Positions 5,133-13,810 of a DNA stretch of 16,454 nucleotides are shown here, one piece after another. The notes under the pieces were generated by a model. The model saw only the letters and a list, made by a program, of their open reading frames with translations, searched no databases and was not told where the DNA came from. Source of the stretch: JAVBQU01 sp031548675 (GTDB lineage Bacteria > Bacteroidota > Bacteroidia > Bacteroidales > P3); NCBI GenBank assembly GCA_031548675.1, contig JAVBQU010000201.1, positions 1-16,454 of the forward strand, given 5' to 3'. Position 1 is the first letter of the stretch, and every line of letters begins with the position of its first letter. A program made the translations under genes and the position numbers.

Positions 5133-7106
5133 TTACGGAGTTACAATATTGAATAATAATTTAAAGTTGTCTTGCATTGCCATTAAATCTGTAAGCTTTG
5201 ATTTATCGCCGCTCACATTGAGTTTTCCGGCTGCTATTTGGTTTTCTAATTTTACTTTTCCGCCAAATACTTCAAAAAATCCATCTTTATTTTTCATGGA
5301 AAGGGTAACATCTGCTTTGTCTGACAGTTTACCTCTTTTATAGATTAATACACTGTTTTCTAACGAAAGTGTATATTTTTCTTTGGTATCATTAATAATA
5401 AAATTAAACACGGCTTTCTTTCCATTAGCTTTATCTACATCCAAACGGATACCCATATAATCGAAAAGCATTTCCCAAGTAAGGGCTTTAATAGTTTCGT
5501 AGCCGGAAGTATTAAATATATCCATATTTGGAATTCCGTGGCGAAGTTCGGTTGCTCCCATCAGGTATTCGTTGCGCCATGGTCCCGATTCGGCTTGATA
5601 AGCTAATTGTTCGTACGTGTCGGCAAGTAAACTTTTAGCTTCTCTGTTGCTGGAATCGGCAAATACTACTTGATTCATTACTTGTGCTACCCAACGGTAA
5701 TTGCCTTTTTTGAAATCTTCTTTCGCTTTTTTAATTACCGCATTAGCTCCGCCCATATATTCCACATATTTTTTAGCAGCATCTTCGGGTATCAGTTGGT
5801 GTAAGTCGGCAGGATTAGAACTATAAAATCCCAAATAACGTTGGTAAACGGCTTTGGCATTATGTACAATAGTTCCATAATAACCACGGTTGTAAAATTT
5901 CTTGTCCAAACTTTCGGGTAATTTTACCATATCGCCTACTTCATACATGGTGTACCCTTTGTTCATCAAATTCAGTGTATGGTCATTCAAATATTTATAC
6001 ATATCACGTTGGTCGGCAAGCATGGTGTTGATACGGTCGTTGCCCCAGATAGGCCAGTGGTGTGAGGCAAACATCACTTGAGCATCTTTACCGAATAAGT
6101 CGATAGTTTCATCCAAAGTTTTCCACCATTTGTTGGCATCGCGGACTTGTGCACCACGAGGAGTAAGTAAATTATGCAAAGAGTGTGTACAATCTTCAGA
6201 TGCACAAAGAGCTTTAAATTGAGGGAAATAGAATAACATTTCGGCAGGAGCTTCGGTTCCCGGAGCCATTTGGAAAACGATTTTTACGCCGTCAACCGTT
6301 AATACATCGCCTGTTTTCTTTACAATCGTATTCGGAGCAATCAAACCTGTAGTTCCAGATGAACCAACCTTACCTAAGCCAATATCTACCAAGCCTTTAT
6401 CGTTGCGTTGAAGAAAGCCTCCTGCTTGATATAAAGCACGGCGGTTCATGGCAGTTCCGGCATATACATTTTCGCTGATAGCTTCTTCCAAAAATCCTTC
6501 AGGAGCAATTACTTTTACTTTGCCCGATTTAGCATCTTCTTCACTAATTACCCCGCGGACACCACCGTAATGGTCGATATGGCTATGGGTATAAATTACA
6601 GCTACTATCGGTTTTTTAGGATATTTCGTAAAATATAAATCCAAAGCGGCTTTCGCAGTTTCGCTTGAAGTTAAAGGGTCTATTAAAATGATGCCTTTAT
6701 TTCCCTGAATAATGGTCATATTTGCCAAATCCATGTTGCGGGCTTGAAATATACGATCCGTAACTTGGAAAATTCCGGCAGGTTTGTTTAATTGTGCCTG
6801 ACGCCAAAGACTTGGATTAACCGATGCAGGAGCTTCTGAATGCATTTTGATAAAATTAAATTCGTCTAAACCTGCCACATCACGTCCTGAGGCATCTTTA
6901 ATGGGACCCGAAAATGGAATTACCAATCCCTTCATTACATCTTCGTAATCTTGTTTGTCGTTAAGATTGAGGTAAGAAGCAATCTTTTTATTTTCCTCGA
7001 TAGTAAACGAAGTTGCTTGTTTAGAATTTTTATTTCCTTCGTCTGTTTTTTTGTTACAGCTTGCTATAGCAAAAGTTATTGCAGCCAGCATGAATAATTT
7101 TTTCAT
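5133..7106 (-). CDS. Alkyl sulfatase lipoprotein (SdsA1/YjcS-type metallo-beta-lactamase fold)
   Basis: A 657-residue lipoprotein; the signal ends AIASC with Cys17 as lipid anchor. It has the order seen in class III alkyl sulfatases (SdsA1 of Pseudomonas, BDS1 of yeast): a metallo-beta-lactamase domain (about 110-350), an all-alpha dimerisation domain (about 370-530) and a C-terminal SCP2-like lipid-binding domain (about 540-655). Zinc-site residues are visible: THSHIDHYGG (H174, H176, D178, H179), E285 and E289 in GTEAPAE, E304 in CASEDCTHS, and H349/H350 in ASHHWP. These enzymes hydrolyse primary or secondary alkyl sulfate esters to alcohol and sulfate; the SCP2-like domain holds the alkyl chain. 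As a lipoprotein it would act in the periplasm or at the outer membrane. It follows the beta-barrel gene after 62 bases with no hairpin between, so the two are likely one transcript. Confidence 0.92.
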   Translation of the reverse strand: MKKLFMLAAITFAIASCNKKTDEGNKNSKQATSFTIEENKKIASYLNLNDKQDYEDVMKGLVIPFSGPIKDASGRDVAGLDEFNFIKMHSEAPASVNPSLWRQAQLNKPAGIFQVTDRIFQARNMDLANMTIIQGNKGIILIDPLTSSETAKAALDLYFTKYPKKPIVAVIYTHSHIDHYGGVRGVISEEDAKSGKVKVIAPEGFLEEAISENVYAGTAMNRRALYQAGGFLQRNDKGLVDIGLGKVGSSGTTGLIAPNTIVKKTGDVLTVDGVKIVFQMAPGTEAPAEMLFYFPQFKALCASEDCTHSLHNLLTPRGAQVRDANKWWKTLDETIDLFGKDAQVMFASHHWPIWGNDRINTMLADQRDMYKYLNDHTLNLMNKGYTMYEVGDMVKLPESLDKKFYNRGYYGTIVHNAKAVYQRYLGFYSSNPADLHQLIPEDAAKKYVEYMGGANAVIKKAKEDFKKGNYRWVAQVMNQVVFADSSNREAKSLLADTYEQLAYQAESGPWRNEYLMGATELRHGIPNMDIFNTSGYETIKALTWEMLFDYMGIRLDVDKANGKKAVFNFIINDTKEKYTLSLENSVLIYKRGKLSDKADVTLSMKNKDGFFEVFGGKVKLENQIAAGKLNVSGDKSKLTDLMAMQDNFKLLFNIVTP

Positions 7107-7168
7107 AATTGTTTTTTGAAATTGATAAATTGATTTATGTCTCTTTTTAATTGTATTTATGTTATGAG

Positions 7169-7963
7169 TTAGAATTGTGTATTAAACCCTGCAAAAACTT
7201 GGAAACGGGTTTGTCCTTCGCCTTTGGCATACACCGAAAATTGAGGTTCAGCAAAGATATTAAATACTACATTATTTACCTTAATTACCTTACCGACTCC
7301 TAACCCGATAGGAATGTTGTAATTATTACCTTCGAGGTCGAATGACCAAATACCCGTACTGCGTAAATACGTTCCGCCGCCCAATTGCCACATGCCGAAT
7401 AATTGGGCAGTAAGCAGGTTTACATCTTTAGCATTATCCGAAGTTTCTGCAAAATCGGTTTGCCATTGCAGCAAGGTTCCTGCTTGAAAAATGTGGTTTT
7501 TAGCAAAAAAAGCTAAAGCTGCCACACCCGCTTGCCATTTGTCTTGGCTGAAATTATTGGTTCCTGTAGGCATGGTTATCAAAGGTCCTATACCGAATTT
7601 ATTTCCACCAAATTCCTCAGAATAAATAGCAAACAGGTTAAAATCTCCCAAGCCCGATTCAGGATTTATTCCGGGTGTTGTAGAAGTAAGTATAGGTAAA
7701 GTTCCTCGCAAAAGGAATTTACCAATGGGTTGTGCATATCGAAACAGTAATTGGTTTGCCCCAATATCAGGAGCTCCATAAATATTAGTTATAACATAAT
7801 CATGTACATTAAACGCTTTGGTATGTGCCATGGGGTCGTTAGCTTTTTTAAGAGTTTCAGCATCTAAACCGCCTTGCGGTGTTTGCTCTTGAGCTTGTAG
7901 ACTTAGATTTCCTATTGTAAAGAGCAAAATCCATAGGATGCCTTTTATCTGTATTGATTTCAT
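7169..7963 (-). CDS. Outer-membrane beta-barrel protein, transporter-like
   Basis: A 264-residue protein with a signal peptide (MKSIQIKGILWILLFTIGNL...LQAQ) probably cut after about residue 24. The rest is a run of short alternating strands with many Gly, Asn and aromatic residues, such as LGDFNLFAIYSEEF, FGIGPLITMPTG and FAEPQFSVYAKGEGQ, ending in Phe (FNTQF) as outer-membrane barrels do. It resembles the 'transporter'/MetA-like barrel proteins often found near catabolic genes; the exact family is uncertain. First gene of the - strand block, it may admit a hydrophobic substrate for the sulfatase next door. A weak promoter may exist upstream on the - strand (TCAATTTG at 7985-7978, close to TAnnTTTG), but its -33 box is poor. 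Confidence 0.75.
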   Translation of the reverse strand: MKSIQIKGILWILLFTIGNLSLQAQEQTPQGGLDAETLKKANDPMAHTKAFNVHDYVITNIYGAPDIGANQLLFRYAQPIGKFLLRGTLPILTSTTPGINPESGLGDFNLFAIYSEEFGGNKFGIGPLITMPTGTNNFSQDKWQAGVAALAFFAKNHIFQAGTLLQWQTDFAETSDNAKDVNLLTAQLFGMWQLGGGTYLRSTGIWSFDLEGNNYNIPIGLGVGKVIKVNNVVFNIFAEPQFSVYAKGEGQTRFQVFAGFNTQF

Positions 7964-8086
7964 AATGATAAATATGTCAAATTGATTTAATTTATACTAC
8001 AACATAATTTTTATAAAAATGTTTAGGAATACGAACAAGTGAGGAGTAAATGATGTTTATGTACCCTAGTACGGGCTTTTTATTAT

Positions 8087-8118
8087 ATTGTATCTTTTTC
8101 AAAAATATACGACCTTTG
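8087..8118 (+). promoter_or_regulatory. Probable promoter of the tatD gene
   Basis: ATTG at 8087-8090, a 20-base spacer, then GACCTTTG at 8111-8118, one base off TAnnTTTG. The -7 box ends only 4 bases before the ATG at 8123, so the transcript would be leaderless or nearly so. ACCTTTG just before a start codon is a familiar arrangement in Bacteroidota. The rest of 7964-8122 shows no other clear signal. Confidence 0.5.
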
Positions 8119-8122
8119 TACT

Positions 8123-8902
8123 ATGATTTTAGTTGACACACATGCTCATTTATATTTAGAAGAATTTGCTGATGATATAAAAAAAGTCATTCATTCGGCA
8201 TGGAATAATCATGTGAAATATATGCTGCTACCCAATATTGATCTTTCTTCTGTGGAACCTATGTTGCAGCTTTGTAATCAATATCCTGAAAGCCTTTATC
8301 CCATGATAGGACTGCATCCGACTTCTGTTGATGCTGATTTTCGCGGAAATTTGGAAAAGATGTATGGGTATTTACAAAACAGACCTATACATTTTTTTGG
8401 AGTAGGAGAGATAGGCATTGATTTTTATTGGGATAAAACCTTTGCTAAAGAACAAGAGACAGCTTTACGAATCCAGTTGCAATGGGCTAAAGAATTTGCG
8501 CTGCCTGTTGTGCTGCACACCCGGAATTCTTTCAGAGAAACTATGAATGTTTTGAAATCGGAAAATATACAGGGCTTGCAGGGTGTATTCCACTGTTTTG
8601 GAGGAACGCATGCAGAAGCAGAAGAAATTATAGAATTGGGGTTTAAAATAGGAATAGGAGGGGTGTGTACTTTTAAAAATTCAGGATTAGCGGAATTGAT
8701 ACGTTTGATTGACCTTAAAAATATTATTTTGGAAACAGATTCCCCGTATCTATCACCTGTACCCTACAGAGGAATGCGGAACGAAAGCGCGAATATCCTA
8801 TTGATAGCCCAAAAAGTTGCAGAAATTCAGCAAATAAGCCTTAGCGAAGTTGCGGAAACCACAACCAGAAATGCATTAGATTTGTTTGGGTTCAGTAATT
8901 GA
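8123..8902 (+). CDS. TatD-family metal-dependent hydrolase (putative DNase)
   Basis: A 259-residue cytoplasmic TIM-barrel enzyme of the TatD family, normal length. All metal ligands are visible: H7 and H9 in DTHAHL, E96 in GVGEIGIDFYW, H132 in VVLHTRN, H157 in GVFHCFGG and D206 in ETDSPYLSP. Family members (TatD, YcfH/YjjV) are two-metal hydrolases; several show 3'-5' exonuclease or deoxyribonuclease activity with roles in DNA quality control. The ATG at 8123 places the HxH motif at the very N-terminus, as it should be. It is followed after 48 bases by a metallophosphoesterase gene. That gap holds only a poor promoter-like pair (TTTG 8909-8912 and GACCTTTT 8932-8939), so the two may share a transcript. 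Confidence 0.93.
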   Translation: MILVDTHAHLYLEEFADDIKKVIHSAWNNHVKYMLLPNIDLSSVEPMLQLCNQYPESLYPMIGLHPTSVDADFRGNLEKMYGYLQNRPIHFFGVGEIGIDFYWDKTFAKEQETALRIQLQWAKEFALPVVLHTRNSFRETMNVLKSENIQGLQGVFHCFGGTHAEAEEIIELGFKIGIGGVCTFKNSGLAELIRLIDLKNIILETDSPYLSPVPYRGMRNESANILLIAQKVAEIQQISLSEVAETTTRNALDLFGFSN

Positions 8903-8950
8903 AATTCTTTTGATATACATTATTTAAAATAGACCTTTTATATTCTTTTT

Positions 8951-10258
8951 ATGAAATTAATAAACACTACTCCTAATTTGATATTTAAATACATACTGGG
9001 CATTTTAGTATTATTTGCCTCTTTTATAATGGCAATGAGCTTTCCCAAATACAGCTCGATGCCGTATATGCTTATTGTTGTATATTTCGTAGAATTTTAT
9101 ACATGCTACATTTTATCGCAGATGTCGGAGAAAGCAGGCTTGTGCCGTAAAGTTATTCGAGTAATACTAAGTATGGGAGCTTCATTTTTTGTTGTCATTT
9201 CAGCAGCAGTTCTTTGTTTTTATTCCTATGTTTATTGGAGTCCCCTTATGCAATCTATTTTTGTTGCAATTCTTATCGTGTTGATTATTCCTAAAATGTT
9301 ATTAGGGATATTTCTTTTAATCAACGATTCAATATATTTTCTTTCGCGGAAGCGTATCAAACGCATTAATGTATGGACTAAAATTTCTTTGGGATTATCT
9401 GCCATGGCTTTATTTATATTACTGTATGGTATTTTCTTTACCCGTCATCATATAGAAGCAGCCCATAAAGAAATATATGTTCCAAACCTACCCAAAGAAT
9501 TTGATAAATTAAAAATTGTACAGTTTTCAGATTTGCATTTAGGAGGTTGGTATAGCGAAGCAACAGTGCAGAAAACGGTAGCACTTATAAATGCTCAAAA
9601 TCCTGATATAGTATTTTTTACAGGAGATTTGGTTACGTTGTCAACCAAAGAAACAGAAGGATATGATACCATACTCTCTAAAATTAAATCTAAATTTGGA
9701 GTTTATTCTGTTTTAGGGAATCACGATTATGGGGGTTATATACAGTGGGCATCCCATTCGGCAAGAGACATGAATCTGCATGAACTTATGGGATTCCAAG
9801 AACGAATCGGTTGGAAATTATTAATGAATCAATCGGTCGAAATTAAGATTGATACATCTCGTATTATCATTAGCGGAGTAGAAAATTGGGGAGATGCATC
9901 CCGTTTTCCTAAATTAGCCGATATAAACAAGGCTTTATCCAAAATGGATGTAAACGGCACTATTGTTCTTTTGCTTTCGCATGATCCTACTTATTGGAAT
10001 TATGCAATCAGGGATAAGCATCCTGAAATTCCTGTAACTTTTTCGGGACATACACATGGAATGCAGGTAGGCATTCGTTTCAGCAAAAATGGAGAGAATA
10101 TTTTAAAGAATTGCTTTCCGTATTTAGAAGGTTTGTATCAAAATAGAAAGAAAACGCAGCAGCTTTTTATCAATCGGGGAATAGGTTCTGTAGGATACCC
10201 CGGTCGATTAGGTTTGGGACCCGAAATCAGTGTAATTACACTGCATGTGAATCCATAA
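8951..10258 (+). CDS. Membrane-anchored metallophosphoesterase
   Basis: A 435-residue protein. The N-terminal 165 residues form about five membrane helices (near 11-30, 38-56, 70-93, 101-124 and 143-163). The rest is a calcineurin-like phosphoesterase domain with the full two-metal site: D194 and H196 in FSDLHLG, D226 in TGDLV, GNHD 256-259, H344 in LLSHDP and GHTH 366-369. This layout matches the YaeI/YkuE-like branch, whose members act on phospholipids or lipid-linked pyrophosphates such as UDP-diacylglucosamine; the substrate here is unknown. The domain would be next to the inner membrane. The sequence following the last helix (FFTRHHIEAAHKEI) does not settle which side it faces. It lies between tatD and the promoter of the polysaccharide operon, so a link to surface glycan assembly is possible but not shown. 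Confidence 0.9.
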   Translation: MKLINTTPNLIFKYILGILVLFASFIMAMSFPKYSSMPYMLIVVYFVEFYTCYILSQMSEKAGLCRKVIRVILSMGASFFVVISAAVLCFYSYVYWSPLMQSIFVAILIVLIIPKMLLGIFLLINDSIYFLSRKRIKRINVWTKISLGLSAMALFILLYGIFFTRHHIEAAHKEIYVPNLPKEFDKLKIVQFSDLHLGGWYSEATVQKTVALINAQNPDIVFFTGDLVTLSTKETEGYDTILSKIKSKFGVYSVLGNHDYGGYIQWASHSARDMNLHELMGFQERIGWKLLMNQSVEIKIDTSRIIISGVENWGDASRFPKLADINKALSKMDVNGTIVLLLSHDPTYWNYAIRDKHPEIPVTFSGHTHGMQVGIRFSKNGENILKNCFPYLEGLYQNRKKTQQLFINRGIGSVGYPGRLGLGPEISVITLHVNP

Positions 10259-10276
10259 TTTTTTGAAAATAAATGA

Positions 10277-10308
10277 ATTGTTTAAATAGAATAAAAACTG
10301 TAAATTTG
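10277..10308 (+). promoter_or_regulatory. Promoter of the CDP-dideoxyhexose operon
   Basis: ATTG at 10277-10280, 20 bases, then a perfect TAAATTTG at 10301-10308. Spacing and sequence fit the Bacteroidota housekeeping promoter, and match the 20-base spacer of the tatD promoter. Transcription would start near 10314, giving a leader of about 50 bases before the ATG at 10366. It is the only promoter I see before the five packed genes that follow. Confidence 0.65.
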
Positions 10309-10365
10309 CAAATAAAATAAAACTTATTTCTAAATACATATTCATTCTCCAAATATTGTATTTAT

Positions 10366-13050
10366 ATGAAAAAACAAGTACCCCAAAATAAGAAAGAAAA
10401 GCAAGGTAAAAAAGATTGGATTGATACCAATCCGATTAAAGAAGAATATTTGAGATGGCTTTTTGTCATCATTTCTACCATTGCTTGTTTTAGCATTATC
10501 GGATGGGTGATAACCAAAATATATAATCCCGATATTGCCGCAATTATTGCCGCAACAGAAAAGGTTGCGCTCGGAGTAGGGGGAATACATCCGGAGCCAC
10601 ATGAATCTTTGCTTTATAAAATAGGATTACTGTTCATTCCTTTTATGCTGCTTGGATTTTACTGGTTGAGCAAAAAAGATTTCTTGGCAAAATATTTTAA
10701 GCAGCCCAAGTCTGTTAATGTGCTTACCATTGTAATTTCAGTTGCACTGCTTCTGGGTATTTATTTGATGTTTTCAGCAGCCAATCCAAATTATGTAGGA
10801 GCCAATGCAGTGGGAGCTAATGAGCACGATTCGATTGCAAAAACAAACTTTGAATTTTACTTTCTTAATTTATTTATCGATAGTCAATTCTATGTTTATC
10901 TGTTTATTTTCTTTCCTTTAATCTTAACTGCATTCTTTTTAATCTTCAGGCAGCAGAATTTTGATAAACAGAAATTAATACATAAAATATTCAGTATTTC
11001 CACATGGATTATATTCGGACTATTAATGCTTATTATCATATCGATAAGCTGTTTTGAGTTCCCTTATACATGGCAGAATAAGCTGGATTTTGATGCCATT
11101 TATTACTCTGTAACGCAGGTATATGCCGGAAATGGTATGCTGATTGACGGATTAACCAATACATACGGACTTTATCCCAGCCTGCTTAATCCGATATTTA
11201 AAGTTATAGGTCTTTCTATTTACAAGTTTACTCTTGTAATGACCATTTGCATAGTGCTAAGCTATTTCTTCCAAGCATTTTTTATAAATAAATACCTGAA
11301 AAATAAATTTTTGTTTCTGCTTGGTGTTTTATTAATGCTTTTCATGTCTTATTTTGATAATAAGCTGCATGCGGCGTTTGACCCGTTTTTCTCGGTAGCC
11401 GCTATTCGTTCATTAACATTTAGTGCGTTATTATTTGGCAGTGTCTTTTATATAAAACGTAAAAGCAATGCCCTTTTTTATACTATTTCGATTATTCAGG
11501 CTGTACTAACGCTATGGAATCCCGAAATCGGGCTGGTATCATTTGTAGCTTGGATTGCATTGTTGATATATGTACATTTTTACACAGAAGCCGGTAAAAT
11601 CAACTACAAAGGGATATTAAAAAGAGTAGCTATTTCTATTGTATTGTTAATCCTGACATACATTGCCTATATATTCATAATTAAGATTATATACGGACAA
11701 TATCCCGATATTCTCGGATTGTTTAATGTTGCCTATGCATTTGCAAGCCTGAGTGTATATCTTATCCCGATGACGCTGATTCATCCATGGTTATTATTTG
11801 TATTAATTAATATTATCGGATTATTGTATTCAATAGTTCAGCTTTACAATAAAAATATAACATCCAAATCAAGTGCCATATTTTTGTTATCCATATTAGC
11901 AGCAGGATTGTTCTCGTACTATTCAGGAAGAAGCCACAATTGGACATTATTATCTTTTTCAGCTATAACCATTATGCTGTTAACCTTGTTGGTCGATGAA
12001 TTATGGATTCAGGTTCAACAAAGTAAATTGCTTGCATTCAAAATTATATTTTCAATTAGTATTTTTATACTTGCCATTGGGTTGGTAGAAACCGTAGGCG
12101 ATAATACAAAACTTACCCAGCTTGTAAAAAACACCAAGAAAGATAAAAGTATACAATTAGAAGAAGAATTGCGGATAAAGGAAAATCAAAAGTTTATTGT
12201 AAATAATACCCGTAAGGGAGAAACGATATTCTTATTGACAAGTATAAAATATCAGGTTTTGCTGTTGGATGCCAATAAAAACCGTTCAGGAGCACACCCC
12301 GGTTTCTTTGAAATGACTTTAAAATCGCAAGTTGCAGAATATGCAAAAACGATACGGGATTCATCGTTCAAGATGTTTATAGAACCCGGTTATTTTTATT
12401 ATCCGCAATATGCACCCTTATGTGCCAGCATGGCTTCATCCTATCAATTTGCAAGTACAAGCAATACCATTTGCTTACTAAAGAAACGACCCCTAAAACC
12501 TGCATATAAAAGCATTATTCTAGAAACAAACAGCAGCGATTCAAAAGTGGCTCATGAAGTTTTTCAAGATAACAAAGAAGGTTTGGCTAAACGAGCCGAT
12601 TGGGCTTTAGGAAAAAATCCGGTTAAATTAGGCAAGGTATTTACAGCAGAAGTTGTATTCGAACCTGCTACCCAGATTTATAACTATCCTGCCATTATGG
12701 GAAATCAAAAAGATAGTGCCGGATTTGGTATTATCTATTCCAACCAGCCTAATTTATACTACTTTTCTATTGCCGGACAGAATGTGCCTATAACCGTAGC
12801 ACCTGCCAAAATGTATTATATAGCAGCAGTTGTTAATGAAAAAAATCTGAAGATATTTGTAAATGGAAATCAGGTAGCTTTTTATACAATGCCTAAAGAT
12901 TATATAGAATCCGGCATGCCGTTGTACATCGGAAATCTGGAAAACCTACGCTATTACTTAGGATACATAGGAGAAGCATCAATTACTAAACAAGAGGTTT
13001 CCGCAGAAGAAATATCAAAACGGTGGATGTCATTACAATCGTTTAATTAA
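10366..13050 (+). CDS. Large polytopic membrane protein with C-terminal LamG-like domain
   Basis: An 894-residue protein. After a basic cytoplasmic N-terminus (1-28) there are about 13-15 membrane helices between residues 30 and 575. The longer loop after the helix at 208-228 contains DFDAIYYSVTQVYAG and GLTNTYGLYPS (about 241-272). That pattern, acidic residues soon after a helix and a YG motif, resembles GT-C glycosyltransferases that use lipid-linked sugars, but I cannot name a family. A soluble region (580-715) follows, then a concanavalin-like LamG domain (about 740-890): FTAEVVFEPATQIYNYPAIM, YYIAAVVNEKNLKIFVNG, GYIGEASITKQEVSAEEI. LamG domains bind glycans or act as spacers. As first gene of the operon and adjacent to CDP-sugar genes, it may transfer or polymerise a surface glycan outside the inner membrane. 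It is 14 bases from the next gene. Confidence 0.75.
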   Translation: MKKQVPQNKKEKQGKKDWIDTNPIKEEYLRWLFVIISTIACFSIIGWVITKIYNPDIAAIIAATEKVALGVGGIHPEPHESLLYKIGLLFIPFMLLGFYWLSKKDFLAKYFKQPKSVNVLTIVISVALLLGIYLMFSAANPNYVGANAVGANEHDSIAKTNFEFYFLNLFIDSQFYVYLFIFFPLILTAFFLIFRQQNFDKQKLIHKIFSISTWIIFGLLMLIIISISCFEFPYTWQNKLDFDAIYYSVTQVYAGNGMLIDGLTNTYGLYPSLLNPIFKVIGLSIYKFTLVMTICIVLSYFFQAFFINKYLKNKFLFLLGVLLMLFMSYFDNKLHAAFDPFFSVAAIRSLTFSALLFGSVFYIKRKSNALFYTISIIQAVLTLWNPEIGLVSFVAWIALLIYVHFYTEAGKINYKGILKRVAISIVLLILTYIAYIFIIKIIYGQYPDILGLFNVAYAFASLSVYLIPMTLIHPWLLFVLINIIGLLYSIVQLYNKNITSKSSAIFLLSILAAGLFSYYSGRSHNWTLLSFSAITIMLLTLLVDELWIQVQQSKLLAFKIIFSISIFILAIGLVETVGDNTKLTQLVKNTKKDKSIQLEEELRIKENQKFIVNNTRKGETIFLLTSIKYQVLLLDANKNRSGAHPGFFEMTLKSQVAEYAKTIRDSSFKMFIEPGYFYYPQYAPLCASMASSYQFASTSNTICLLKKRPLKPAYKSIILETNSSDSKVAHEVFQDNKEGLAKRADWALGKNPVKLGKVFTAEVVFEPATQIYNYPAIMGNQKDSAGFGIIYSNQPNLYYFSIAGQNVPITVAPAKMYYIAAVVNEKNLKIFVNGNQVAFYTMPKDYIESGMPLYIGNLENLRYYLGYIGEASITKQEVSAEEISKRWMSLQSFN

Positions 13051-13064
13051 ATAGAGTCTAATAG

Positions 13065-13781
13065 ATGAATTACAAGTTCAAAGCAGCTGTCAGCAAGATT
13101 GAGAAAATAGGAAATGATACTTTTTATGTTACATTTTCTACTTTGCCACGTTATACCCGTTTCAAAGCCGGACAGTTTTTGCATTTGACTTTAGACGAAT
13201 TTGATCCGACTACAGGTTTTTGGCCTGAATCGAGGGTTTTTTCCATTGCCAGCGAACCTAATATATCCGAACTAGCTATTGTTTACAGCGTAAAAGGAAA
13301 ATATACCCAACGCATGAAGCAAGAGCTAAATGTGGGCAAAGAAATTTGGCTCAAATTGCCTTTTGGCGATTTTATTATAGAAAATCAAATAAAAGAAAAC
13401 AATACTGTAGTTTTAATAGCGGGCGGCACAGGAGTTGCCCCTTATTTACCTTTTTTGAAAAAAACAATACAAAATCCCATTCCTAATCCTATTATGCTTT
13501 TTTACGGGGTGCGTACCGAGAACCAATTGTTTGGCTTGGATGTTATGAAAGAAATATCTTCAAATTCCGGTTTTATCAGTAAAATATGGATAGAAGAAAA
13601 CAAAAGTACACAGTATGAAACAGGAAGATTAGATATTAATAATATACTAAAACATATTTCAGACAAAGAAAATGCAGTTTTTTTCCTTTCGGGACCTCCT
13701 GCCATGATTAAGCAGTTTAAATCCGATTTACTGCAAAATAAGGTGGCACTTGAAAGTATTAAGATTGACGAGTGGGAGTAA
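13065..13781 (+). CDS. FAD/NAD(P)H oxidoreductase, E3-like (CDP-6-deoxy-3,4-glucoseen reductase role), ferredoxin domain absent
   Basis: A 238-residue ferredoxin-reductase-type flavoprotein. The FAD domain (1-105) holds the RVFS motif (57-60) that binds the isoalloxazine/phosphate. The NAD(P) domain (about 112-238) has AGGTGVAP (119-126), LFYGVRTENQLF (145-156), LSGPP (208-212) and the acidic-aromatic end DEWE. Next to E1, its likely role is to feed electrons to E1 for the 3-deoxygenation, as AscD/DdhD (E3) does. Classical E3 proteins carry an N-terminal plant-type [2Fe-2S] domain of about 90 residues. Here it is missing, there is no cysteine anywhere in the protein, and the 14-base gap to the upstream stop leaves no room for a longer start. 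A separate ferredoxin may bridge the two, or it may reduce E1 directly. Function in this pathway is inferred from context. Confidence 0.8.
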   Translation: MNYKFKAAVSKIEKIGNDTFYVTFSTLPRYTRFKAGQFLHLTLDEFDPTTGFWPESRVFSIASEPNISELAIVYSVKGKYTQRMKQELNVGKEIWLKLPFGDFIIENQIKENNTVVLIAGGTGVAPYLPFLKKTIQNPIPNPIMLFYGVRTENQLFGLDVMKEISSNSGFISKIWIEENKSTQYETGRLDINNILKHISDKENAVFFLSGPPAMIKQFKSDLLQNKVALESIKIDEWE

Positions 13782-13810
13782 AATGTATATTAAAAAAATA
13801 GATTTATAAA

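Noticed and set aside
8040..8086. Possible hairpin around GTACCCTAGTACGGG followed by T-rich sequence
   Set aside because: Only 3-4 bp of stem can form; too weak for a terminator or riboswitch claim.
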